DNA from: Azospirillum brasilense | GTDB lineage: Bacteria; Pseudomonadota; Alphaproteobacteria; Rickettsiales; UBA3002 | Direction: 5' to 3' | NCBI GenBank assembly: GCA_003241645.1 | Contig: QFOX01000023.1 | Coordinates: forward strand, 1 to 29,043 | Length of the DNA: 29,043 nt | In this document: positions 7,033 to 14,027 of the stretch, one piece after another | How the letters are laid out: every line of letters begins with the position of its first letter | How positions within the stretch are numbered: the first letter of the stretch is position 1 | The notes under the pieces: model-generated | What the model was told of the DNA's origin: nothing | What the model saw: the letters and a program-made list of their open reading frames with translations, nothing else | The model's database searches: none | Position numbers and translations under genes: made by a program

Positions 7033-7718
7033 TCACGCTGCCAAAACCCCACGCCATCCTGTTCGATTGGGACAATACGTTGGTCGATACGTGGCCGACC
7101 ATCCACGCCGCGCTGAACATGACCATGCGCCACATGCAGCACCCCGAATGGTCGCTGGAGCAGGTGAAGGGCAACGTGAAAAAATCCATGCGCGACGCGT
7201 TTCCCGAACTGTTCGGTGAGCGCTGGCAGGAAGCGGCGACGCATTACCAGCAGAGCTATCGCTCGCTGCACCTGCAGCAGTTGAAGCCCCTGCCGCAGGC
7301 CGAGCAGACGCTGGCGCTGCTGCGCAACTACCCCGTGTTCGTGGGGCTGGTAAGCAACAAAAAGGGCGACACGCTGCGGCTGGAAGCGGCGCATCTGGGC
7401 TGGGAGAAGTATTTCGATGTGGCCATTGGCGCCGGCGATGCCGCGCGCGACAAGCCCAGTGCCGACCCGGCGCTGCTGGCGCTCACCGCGTATGCGGGGG
7501 CAGGCGCTCAATCGGTCTGGTTCGTGGGCGATACGGGGGTGGACCTTGAATGCGCGCACGCCATTGGTGCCACGGCCGTGCTGTTCGGTGACCACGCGCC
7601 GGAAGGCATGACGCATGATGGATTCGGCTTTGCGGCGCATGCAATCGACCATGCGGCCTTTGCGCGGTTGTTCCTTGCGGCTATTGGCGCGGGCTCACCA
7701 GCGCATGCGCATGGCTGA
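7029..7718 (+). CDS. HAD-superfamily phosphatase (phosphoglycolate phosphatase-like)
   Basis: 229 residues of the Gph-like HAD branch. Motif I is FDWDNTLVDT (nucleophile Asp13, acid/base Asp15), motif II includes GLVSNKKGD (Ser), Lys lies in RDKPSADPALL, and motif IV is WFVGDTGVDLECA. A helical cap domain sits between motifs I and II. I chose the ATG at 7029, which overlaps the rfbC stop (ATGA), over one at 7017 inside rfbC, because it starts directly before the first strand. The substrate is a small phosphate ester that cannot be named; its place in the rhamnose run might suggest a sugar phosphate, but this is inference. Its last 38 bp overlap tyrA on the other strand. Confidence 0.88.
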   Translation: MITLPKPHAILFDWDNTLVDTWPTIHAALNMTMRHMQHPEWSLEQVKGNVKKSMRDAFPELFGERWQEAATHYQQSYRSLHLQQLKPLPQAEQTLALLRNYPVFVGLVSNKKGDTLRLEAAHLGWEKYFDVAIGAGDAARDKPSADPALLALTAYAGAGAQSVWFVGDTGVDLECAHAIGATAVLFGDHAPEGMTHDGFGFAAHAIDHAAFARLFLAAIGAGSPAHAHG

Positions 7719-8814
7719 CCCACGCGCTCAGCAGGTCGAATAGCGCGGGCGCATCTTCTGCACCGATCAGCGCTTCCAGCTGTTTGAACAGCGGCACCGT
7801 CTGCTGCAACAGCGCGGCGATGGCCGGTGCGGATTGCGACATTTTCTCAAGCTCCGCCTCGGGGTCGATGGCGGCGGGGGCCACAATATCGCGCATGCCG
7901 CCCGCGCCGAATTCGCGCAGCGAAAGGCCTGCCTGCTGTTCAAAGAAATGCACCGTGGAAATAAGCGCGCTGGCAAGAATGCGCGGGTAGAAACGCTGCG
8001 CTGCCAGTTGCGCGTCGGCCTCGCCCTCGCTTTTGCCCGAGAGTAATTCGGTGCTGAAATGCTCCAGCAGCACGGCGTAGGTGCTGATAACGGGCAGCAA
8101 TGCCTCGCGGTTCTCCAGCGCAATATCCGTCCACATGCGGGGGTTGGAACGCGAGATGCGCAGGAATTTCTGCAGCGTGTCGTCGGACAGGTCCAGTTTC
8201 GCGCCGGACTGGAACAATACCTCGGCCGCGGCGAAGGCAATATAATGCGGCAGGTGCGACACGTGCGCGTAGATCTGGTCATGCACTTCGGTGGGCATGT
8301 TCAGCACCACCGCGCCCACGGCGTGCCACAGCCCTTCCACCGCTTCGACGATGGGGGCGGGAACCCCCTCGTGCGACGAAATGATGGCGAGTTTTTTTGC
8401 GAACAGGTCCTCGCGCGCCACGGCGGCACCGGCACCTTCACCCCCGGCGATGGGGTGGGCGGGCACGATGCGCCCGGCAGGCAGCACGCTGCGCAGCGCA
8501 TCCAGCGTGCATTGGGTGGAGCCAAGGTCGGTGATGATGGTATGCGCGCCCAAATGCGGCAGCATCGCTTCGGCAAGGGCGCGGTAGCTGCGCAGCGGCG
8601 TGGCCAGCACCACCACATCCGCCCCCGTCACGGCATCGGCCACGCTGGTGGCCACGCGTGAAAGCGCGCCGCGCTCACGCAGCAGGGTGGATTGCGCCGC
8701 GTCGCTATCGTAGCCGACGATCTGCGCATCAACGCCCGCATGCACCAACGCGAGTGCGAACGAGCCGCCCAGCTGGCCGGTGCCGATCAGGGCAATGGTC
8801 TGGCGGTCGCTCAT
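7681..8814 (-). CDS. tyrA: Prephenate/arogenate dehydrogenase with C-terminal extension
   Basis: 377 residues. It oxidatively decarboxylates prephenate (or arogenate) on the way to tyrosine. The N-terminal Rossmann domain has GTGQLGG (11-17), and HPIAGGEGAGA holds the conserved catalytic-region His120. The helical dimerisation domain follows (LQKFLRISRSNPRMWTDIALENREALL). Single-domain TyrA proteins usually end near 290-310 residues; here about 100 further residues form another predicted helical stretch with its own GAGGMRDIVAP motif. The start ATG overlaps the hisC stop by four bases (ATGA), so the two are translationally coupled. Confidence 0.92.
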   Translation of the reverse strand: MSDRQTIALIGTGQLGGSFALALVHAGVDAQIVGYDSDAAQSTLLRERGALSRVATSVADAVTGADVVVLATPLRSYRALAEAMLPHLGAHTIITDLGSTQCTLDALRSVLPAGRIVPAHPIAGGEGAGAAVAREDLFAKKLAIISSHEGVPAPIVEAVEGLWHAVGAVVLNMPTEVHDQIYAHVSHLPHYIAFAAAEVLFQSGAKLDLSDDTLQKFLRISRSNPRMWTDIALENREALLPVISTYAVLLEHFSTELLSGKSEGEADAQLAAQRFYPRILASALISTVHFFEQQAGLSLREFGAGGMRDIVAPAAIDPEAELEKMSQSAPAIAALLQQTVPLFKQLEALIGAEDAPALFDLLSAWVSHAHALVSPRQ

Positions 8815-9902
8815 GCGGCGTGGCTTTTGGCGAAATCCGCCACGGCGGCGAGCAGCAGGTCGTTCTCCTCGGCCGTGCCGATGGAAATGCGCAGGAATTC
8901 GGGCAGGCCGTAATTGCCGACTTCACGAATGATGAGGCCGCGCGCCGCGAGGTGCTCGTTCAGCGCTTTGGCCTGCGCGCCCACATGCACGAGAATGAAG
9001 TTGGTCACGCTGGGCACCACGTTGTAGCCATAGGCGCGGATCGCGTCGCTCACGCGCGCCAGTTGCTCGGCATTGCGTGCGCGCATTTCGGCCACGTAGG
9101 CGCTGTCCTCAATGGCAGCGATACCCGCGGCAAGCGCGGCGCTGTTCACGTTGAACGGGCTGCGCACCCGGTTGAGGATGTCGATGATGTGTGCCGGGGC
9201 ATGCGCGTAGCCAAGGCGCAGCGCGGGCAGGCCATGGATCTTCGAGAAGGTGTGGAACACGATGGTATTGGTGCCTTCGTGCACAAGGCTGTGGCCCGCT
9301 TCGTAATCCGCATGGTCGAGGTATTCGGCATAGGCCGCATCCAGCCCGAGGATGATGTCTTCGCGCAGGCCCGCGCGCAGGCGGCGGATCTCGCTGAAGG
9401 GGATCACCGTGCCGGTAGGGTTGTTCGGGTTGGCAAGGAACACGATCTTCGTGCGCGGGGTCACGGCGGCGAGCAGTGCGTCCACATCGGCGCTGAGGTT
9501 GCTCTCCGGCGCGGTCACGGGCGTGGCGCCGTTGGCCTGCGTGTAGATGCGGTACATGAGGAAGCCATGCTCGGTGAACAGCACTTCATCGCCGGGGCCG
9601 GCATAGGCATGCACGGTGAGGCCGAGCAGTTCGTCCGAACCCGCGCCGCAGATCAGTTCAGCCTCGGGCAGTTTCTCTGCGCGGGCGATGGCTTCGCGCA
9701 GGGCAGCGTGCCCGCCATCGGGGTAGCGGTGCAGGCTGGCGGCCTGTGCGTTGAAGGCGGCGATGGCCCTCGGGCTCGGGCCCCACGGGTTCTCGTTCGA
9801 CGACAGCTTGATGACGCGGCTGACGCCTTCGACCTTCGATTTGCCGCCAACGTAGGGCGCAATCGCGGTGATACCGGCTTTGGGGGTGGGGTGCTTGGCC
9901 AT
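8811..9902 (-). CDS. hisC: HisC-family aminotransferase (histidinol-phosphate / aromatic)
   Basis: 363 residues, a PLP-dependent fold-type I aminotransferase. SSNENPWGPSPRA near the N-terminus, AGSDELLGL, NPNNPTGTV and FHTFSKIHGLPALRLGYA with the PLP lysine (Lys221) are all clear. I chose the ATG at 9900-9902 because GTAGGAG lies five bases before it; an upstream in-frame start would overlap the preceding gene and lacks such a site. Placed between a chorismate mutase and tyrA, it is likely to transaminate phenylpyruvate, 4-hydroxyphenylpyruvate or prephenate, with or instead of imidazole acetol phosphate. Which substrate it prefers cannot be read from sequence. Confidence 0.93.
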   Translation of the reverse strand: MAKHPTPKAGITAIAPYVGGKSKVEGVSRVIKLSSNENPWGPSPRAIAAFNAQAASLHRYPDGGHAALREAIARAEKLPEAELICGAGSDELLGLTVHAYAGPGDEVLFTEHGFLMYRIYTQANGATPVTAPESNLSADVDALLAAVTPRTKIVFLANPNNPTGTVIPFSEIRRLRAGLREDIILGLDAAYAEYLDHADYEAGHSLVHEGTNTIVFHTFSKIHGLPALRLGYAHAPAHIIDILNRVRSPFNVNSAALAAGIAAIEDSAYVAEMRARNAEQLARVSDAIRAYGYNVVPSVTNFILVHVGAQAKALNEHLAARGLIIREVGNYGLPEFLRISIGTAEENDLLLAAVADFAKSHAA

Positions 9903-9910
9903 AAAAACTC

Positions 9911-10567
9911 CTACAGGCGAATGGGGCGCGGGTGCGTGCCCAGCCACACGCCCTCGGGGTTGAAGCCCGGGCGCGCGACGATGCGGTTATTTTCCAGATG
10001 GTAGCTGATATCGTCGCCCGAGGGTTCGGGCATGACGTTCGCCAGCGCAATGGCCAGCGGTTTCTTCGGCGTGGCGACCGGCAGCGCGGCGAATACTTTC
10101 AGCGCCGGGGCCTGCTGGTGGATGATGCCCAGATCGCGCGGCGTGGCGAGCAGCAACGTGGCGCGCCCCTCGGCAATGGCGGCGAGCGCTTCGGGCAGGG
10201 TCTTGAACGCGGTGATCTCGGCGGTCGTGCCGAAATATTCACGGGCAAGGGCGGCCTGCGCCGCGTTCTTCACCGCGATCTTCAGGGGCGATTCCACATG
10301 CGTGCTGGCGCCGATGATCTGTCGCCAGATGGTGAGTGCCGCCGCGGCCGGAAAATCCGACGTGGCGAAGCGTTCGGCGATGCGCTGGTGCATGCGGCCT
10401 TCGCGCCCGGGGCGGATATGGCAATTGTTCGGCCAGTGCTGGGCTTTCAGCGCGGCCACCTGCTTGACCACGCCGATGCGTTCGTTGAGCAGGGCGATGA
10501 GCTGGTCATCCAGCCCGTCGATGCGGGCGCGCAGGGTTTCCAGTGTCTGTTCGGGGGTCATTTCCAT
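9911..10567 (-). CDS. Chorismate mutase fused to a prephenate-dehydratase-like remnant
   Basis: 218 residues. Residues about 1-90 are an AroQ-type chorismate mutase (LRARIDGLDDQLIALLNER, then RPGREGRMHQRI), converting chorismate to prephenate. Residues about 105-218 look like a shortened periplasmic-binding/PDT-like domain (EITAFKTLPEALAAIAEGRATLL...). I find no catalytic Thr-Arg-Phe motif and no ESRP motif of the ACT domain, so dehydratase activity is unlikely. The start is uncertain: ATG at 10565-10567, or the ATG two codons later, neither with a strong ribosome site. It is the first gene of the run with hisC (8 bp away) and tyrA, and is divergent from metX across 66 bp. Confidence 0.85.
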   Translation of the reverse strand: MEMTPEQTLETLRARIDGLDDQLIALLNERIGVVKQVAALKAQHWPNNCHIRPGREGRMHQRIAERFATSDFPAAAALTIWRQIIGASTHVESPLKIAVKNAAQAALAREYFGTTAEITAFKTLPEALAAIAEGRATLLLATPRDLGIIHQQAPALKVFAALPVATPKKPLAIALANVMPEPSGDDISYHLENNRIVARPGFNPEGVWLGTHPRPIRL

Positions 10568-10633
10568 GCAAACGGCTCTATCGCAGGCAGCGCAGCGATG
10601 CAAGCAGCGCTTGCGCACGCGCCCCAGCGCGCT

Positions 10634-11827
10634 ATGAGTGGAGGGATGAAGGTTTCAGCCCCTTACAGTACGAAATTGGCGTTCGGCCCCTCGCAGCGCA
10701 TGGTCGAGGTGGGGCAGCTGGTGGATATCACGCCGGATACGCCCTTCACCTTCGATTGCGGCGCGACGATGGATTCCATCACGCTGGCCTACCAGACCTA
10801 CGGCACGCTGAATGCCGATAAATCGAACGCCATCCTGCTGTGCCACGGGCTTACCGGCGATCAGTACCTGCTGGGCCCGCACCCGGTGACCGAAAAAGCC
10901 GGCTGGTGGGAAGACATCGTGGGGTCCGGGCAGGTGTTCGACACCGAGAAATATTTCCTCATCGTGAGTAACGTGATGGGCGGATGTCTGGGCTCGACGG
11001 GTCCGAAATCCATCAACCCCGCCACGGGCCATGTGTATGGGCTGGATTTCCCGGTCATCACCATTGCCGATATGGTGCGCGCGCAGGCGCTGCTGATCGA
11101 TGCGCTCGGCATCGAGAAACTGTTCGCGGTGATTGGCGGCTCCATGGGCGGCATGCTGGCGCTGGAATGGGCCGTGCGCTACCCCACGCGCATGTTCGCC
11201 TGCGCGCCCATCTGCACCGCGGCGCGGCATTCGGCGCAGAACATCGCCTTTCATGAGATCGGCCGTCAGGCCGTGATGGCCGACCCCGCCTTCATGGGCG
11301 GGCGCTATATCGATGCGGGCACGTTCCCGGCCAAGGGCCTTTCGGTGGCGCGCATGACGGCACACGTGACCTATCTTTCCGAGGTGGCGCTGCAGGAGAA
11401 ATTCGGCCGCCGCCTGCAGAACAAGGAAAAGATCACCTTCGGTTTCGACGTGGATTTTCAGGTGGAATCGTACCTGCACCATCAGGGCCGAAACTTCGTG
11501 GAGCGGTTCGACCCCAATTCGTACCTCTACATCACGCGGGCGATGGATTATTTCGACCTCGAGGCCGATGCGGGCGGTAGCCTTTCGCAGGCGTTCAAGG
11601 ATACGCCGATCCGCTTCTGCGTGGTCAGCTTCTCGAGCGACTGGCTATTCCCCACCAGCGAAAGCCGCCACATCGTGCGTGCGCTGAATGCGGTGGCCGC
11701 GAACGTCAGTTTCACCGAGGTCATCACCGATAAAGGGCATGATGCATTCCTGCTGGATGTGCCCGCCTTCCACGCCACCCTGCGCGGCTTCCTTGATGGC
11801 TGCGCGATCGCACGAGGCCTGAAATGA
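10634..11827 (+). CDS. metX: Homoserine O-acetyltransferase (or succinyltransferase) MetX
   Basis: 397 residues of the alpha/beta-hydrolase acyltransferase family. It activates homoserine by O-acylation in methionine synthesis. The nucleophile elbow GGSMGG has Ser170, NVMGGCLGSTGP is the family signature near 113-124, a catalytic Asp is in SSDWLFP, and the His (about 369) is in DKGHDAFLLD. The start is either the ATG at 10634 or the one at 10646; GGAGGG lies too close to the second to serve it, so I prefer the first, weakly. Some MetX enzymes use succinyl-CoA, and the acyl donor is not decided here. metW follows after a 133-bp spacer filled by a palindromic repeat. Confidence 0.94.
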   Translation: MSGGMKVSAPYSTKLAFGPSQRMVEVGQLVDITPDTPFTFDCGATMDSITLAYQTYGTLNADKSNAILLCHGLTGDQYLLGPHPVTEKAGWWEDIVGSGQVFDTEKYFLIVSNVMGGCLGSTGPKSINPATGHVYGLDFPVITIADMVRAQALLIDALGIEKLFAVIGGSMGGMLALEWAVRYPTRMFACAPICTAARHSAQNIAFHEIGRQAVMADPAFMGGRYIDAGTFPAKGLSVARMTAHVTYLSEVALQEKFGRRLQNKEKITFGFDVDFQVESYLHHQGRNFVERFDPNSYLYITRAMDYFDLEADAGGSLSQAFKDTPIRFCVVSFSSDWLFPTSESRHIVRALNAVAANVSFTEVITDKGHDAFLLDVPAFHATLRGFLDGCAIARGLK

Positions 11828-11855
11828 GCAGTTTTACAGTGTGCACTTCGTGCAT

Positions 11856-11934
11856 GAAGGGGCTGCGTCCCCTTCGCGCGTTCCACGCGCTGACCCCTCC
11901 CGCTTTGCGGCTCGCGCCACTTCGGCGCTACGCG
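11856..11934. repeat. Interspersed palindromic repeat family A, copy 1
   Basis: A block of 21 bp (11856-11876) contains the hairpin AAGGGG-CTGCGT-CCCCTT. After 16 variable bases comes a second block of 27 bp (11893-11919), then GCGCTACGC. The first block recurs exactly, and the second with one mismatch, at 15607-15670 with the same 16-bp spacing. The copy lies in the metX-metW spacer and could form stable RNA structure there. Confidence 0.85.
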
Positions 11935-11960
11935 TGGGGTGGTAAAAACGGAGTTATGCA

Positions 11961-12575
11961 ATGAGCACCCTTCTTCGCCCGGATCTGGCCGTTATCGCCT
12001 CGCTGGTCGAGCCGGGTTCGCGCGTGCTGGATATTGGCTGCGGCGAAGGTGAATTGCTGCAATGGCTGCGCGACGAAAAGCAGGTGGATGGCCGCGGCAT
12101 CGAGATCGATCAGGAGCGGGTGTACCGCGCCATTGCGCGCGGCATTCCGGTCATTCAGGGCGACGTGGTGATGGACCTCGCGCATTACCCGGACCAGTCC
12201 TACGACATCGCGGTGCTAAGCCAGACGCTGCAGACCATGAGCGATCCGCGCGCCGTGCTGGAACAGCTGGTGCGCATTGGTCGCAAGGCCATTGTGTCGG
12301 TGCCGAATTTCGGCCATTGGCGCAACCGTGTGCAATTGCTGCTGCGCGGGCGTATGCCGGTAACGAAAACGCTCAGCTACGAATGGTACGACACGCCCAA
12401 CATCCATTTCTGCACCATTACCGATTTCGTGATCCTTGCCGAGCAGCTTGGCATCACCATCGAGGATCGGGTGGTGGTGGATGCGGCCGGGCAAAAAGCC
12501 CGCTTCACCGGCCATGGGTTCAAGGCGAACCTATTCGGCGAGCAGGGGGTGTTCCTGCTCAGCAAGCGGCGCTAG
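11961..12575 (+). CDS. metW: MetW methyltransferase-like protein of methionine biosynthesis
   Basis: 204 residues, a class I SAM-methyltransferase fold: motif I VLDIGCGEGELLQWL, then GRGIEIDQERV, the MetW-typical SQTLQTM region, VSVPNFGHWRNRVQLLLRGRMPVT, and LSYEWYDTPNIHFCTITDF. MetW is known to work with MetX in bacteria that carry both; it is needed for full homoserine acylation although its own chemistry is unclear. GGAG lies eight bases before the ATG. Its stop codon overlaps that of the convergent anti-sigma-like gene at 12572-12575. Confidence 0.95.
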   Translation: MSTLLRPDLAVIASLVEPGSRVLDIGCGEGELLQWLRDEKQVDGRGIEIDQERVYRAIARGIPVIQGDVVMDLAHYPDQSYDIAVLSQTLQTMSDPRAVLEQLVRIGRKAIVSVPNFGHWRNRVQLLLRGRMPVTKTLSYEWYDTPNIHFCTITDFVILAEQLGITIEDRVVVDAAGQKARFTGHGFKANLFGEQGVFLLSKRR

Positions 12576-12907
12576 TAGCTGTACTGGTAGTCGCTGAGCA
12601 GCAGCTCATCCACGATCTGTTCCATCGGCTTCTGGTAGGTCACTTTCGTGCCATCCTTGGCGGTGGTGGTGTGGGTGCGGTTGCCATCATAGGCGACCAC
12701 CGCCACCATCACGCAGGCGGCGAAGGCGAGGCCCTTCATGGCCGTGGGGTAGTGCTGCGGCGCGAACCACTGGCTAAGGCGCGCCATGAACGGCTGGCGC
12801 TGCGGCTGGGCCAGCGCGTGGCGAATGATGCGGTCGGCAAGGTCCGGCGCGGGGGATTCCACCACCCATTGCTGGCGTAATGCGTTCATCTCGTGGTCAT
12901 GCAGCAT
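12572..12907 (-). CDS. Small single-TM protein, probable anti-sigma factor
   Basis: 111 residues: a cytoplasmic N-terminus of about 55 residues (NALRQQWVVESPAPDLADRIIRHAL...), one TM helix (about 56-73) and a short C-terminal tail of about 38 residues. It starts inside the ECF sigma gene with an 11-bp overlap and a strong GGAGG site eight bases upstream, the usual arrangement for an anti-sigma factor. The zinc-binding His-x3-Cys-x2-Cys motif of ZAS anti-sigma domains is absent. The function is inferred from position and topology; no sequence signature proves it. Confidence 0.7.
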   Translation of the reverse strand: MLHDHEMNALRQQWVVESPAPDLADRIIRHALAQPQRQPFMARLSQWFAPQHYPTAMKGLAFAACVMVAVVAYDGNRTHTTTAKDGTKVTYQKPMEQIVDELLLSDYQYSY

Positions 12908-13484
12908 GGCGTTGTCCTCCTTCCTTGCTCAATAAACCGCGCAATTGCTTGCGTGCGCGCACCAATAGTCCTTCCAGTGCCTTCACGTTCAGCCCCATCG
13001 CGCGGGCGGCTTCAGGGTTAGTCAATTCTTCAAAATAACACAAGCTTACTGCGGTGCGTTGCGCGGGCGTTAAATGTGCCAGTGCGGCCTGCAGGGCCAC
13101 GTGCTCCTCGTGCTGCATCACGCGGTCCTCGGCGCTGTCGTCGCCGTCGGCCTGCGCATGCAGGATGGTCTCATCGCTGGTGGTCGGCAGCTTGCGCTTG
13201 CGCGCCAGATCCAGCGAGGCATTCACCACGATGCGGTACATCCACGTGGTGAACTTGGCTTTGCCTTCCTGCCAGTCGGCCGCATGCACCCAGAGTTTGG
13301 TGAACGCGTCCTGTGCGGCTTCCTCGGCGTCGGCCTGATTCATCAGCACCCGGCGTGCAATGGCATAGGCCCGCGGCAGGTGCTGACGGACGAGCCAGTC
13401 AAAGGCACGCCGATCGCCCTTGGCGACGTAGGCCATCAACTGCTCGTCCGTTAAGCGGTGAAACGATTCCATGGGAATCAGCAT
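12897..13484 (-). CDS. ECF-type RNA polymerase sigma factor
   Basis: 195 residues with region 2 (AFDWLVRQHLPRAYAIARRVLMN... DAEEAAQDAFTKLW... FTTWMYRIVVNASLDLARKRK) and region 4 (LAHLTPAQRTAVSLCYFEELTNPEAARAMGLNVKALEGLLVRARKQL), joined by an acidic linker. It redirects RNA polymerase to a special promoter set. The start at 13484 has GGAAGG six bases upstream; a Met four codons later is possible. It sits between the EF-hand gene (21 bp upstream) and the anti-sigma-like gene (overlapping). This arrangement suggests a signal sensed in the periplasm, perhaps involving the EF-hand protein, but the inducer cannot be deduced. Confidence 0.93.
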   Translation of the reverse strand: MLIPMESFHRLTDEQLMAYVAKGDRRAFDWLVRQHLPRAYAIARRVLMNQADAEEAAQDAFTKLWVHAADWQEGKAKFTTWMYRIVVNASLDLARKRKLPTTSDETILHAQADGDDSAEDRVMQHEEHVALQAALAHLTPAQRTAVSLCYFEELTNPEAARAMGLNVKALEGLLVRARKQLRGLLSKEGGQRHAA

Positions 13485-13505
13485 ACCGTACCTTCCAGCG
13501 AAAAC

Positions 13506-13925
13506 CTACTCGGGTTTCACCAGCGGGGCTTTGGGCTCACCGCCCATGGGGCCTTTGCGCTCACCACCGGCAAGCGGGCCTTTATGTTCGCCCGCACCCT
13601 CGCGGTTCTTCATGAACTCGGCCTTGTGCTCTTTCCATTTGGCGCGGCGGGCTTCATGCGCGGCCTTGCCTTCTTCGGGGGTGATGAAGCCATCGCCGTT
13701 GGTATCGGCTTCCTTGAACATTTCATCGCCGCGTGCCTGGAATTCCGCACGGCTGATCTTGCCGTCCTTGTCGGTATCCACTTTTTCCATCATCGGGCCG
13801 CCGTGGCCACCCGGGCCGCCATGCCCACCGGGGCCTTTGGGGCCACCTTCCGGGCCACCATCCTGTGCGAATACGGGGGCCGCGAACAGGCCGAGTGCAA
13901 GCATCGTCAGCAATTGTTTTTTCAT
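13506..13925 (-). CDS. Secreted EF-hand calcium-binding protein
   Basis: 139 residues. The signal peptide (MKKQLLTMLALGLFAAPVFA, cleavage about 20/21) sends it to the periplasm. A Gly/His/Pro-rich stretch (23-44) follows, then two canonical EF-hand loops: Asp50-Thr-Asp-Lys-Asp-Gly...Glu61 and Asp74-Thr-Asn-Gly-Asp-Gly...Glu85, with all calcium-ligating positions filled. A Lys/Arg/Glu-rich helical part and a Gly/Pro-rich tail complete it. I chose the ATG at 13923-13925 of three closely spaced ATGs because GGAGA lies at the right distance and the signal peptide then has normal shape. It is the first gene before the sigma/anti-sigma pair, so it may be the sensor or a target of that system. Confidence 0.88.
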   Translation of the reverse strand: MKKQLLTMLALGLFAAPVFAQDGGPEGGPKGPGGHGGPGGHGGPMMEKVDTDKDGKISRAEFQARGDEMFKEADTNGDGFITPEEGKAAHEARRAKWKEHKAEFMKNREGAGEHKGPLAGGERKGPMGGEPKAPLVKPE

Positions 13926-13960
13926 TCTCATCTCCATTGCGTTGGTAGGGTATCGTGCTG

Positions 13961-13979
13961 CCATGGTTGTTCCATGGTT
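13961..13979. promoter_or_regulatory. CCATGGTT direct repeat upstream of the EF-hand/sigma cassette
   Basis: CCATGGTT occurs twice, 3 bp apart, about 36-54 bp upstream of the EF-hand start. On the coding strand the spacer reads GGAAC (13973-13969), the usual -35 core of ECF promoters, at a position consistent with autoregulation. No good -10 is visible. Confidence 0.3.
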
Positions 13980-14027
13980 CGCAACTGATACGGGCCACAG
14001 CATACGCCCCCTGCGCCATGGCGGCGA

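Noticed and set aside
8658..10004. 448-codon plus-strand ORF opposite hisC/tyrA
   Set aside because: Shadow frame; hisC and tyrA on the other strand are unambiguous.
10568..10633. Possible SAM riboswitch before metX
   Set aside because: Only 66 bp separate the divergent genes and I see no recognisable SAM-II or SAM/SAH pseudoknot core.
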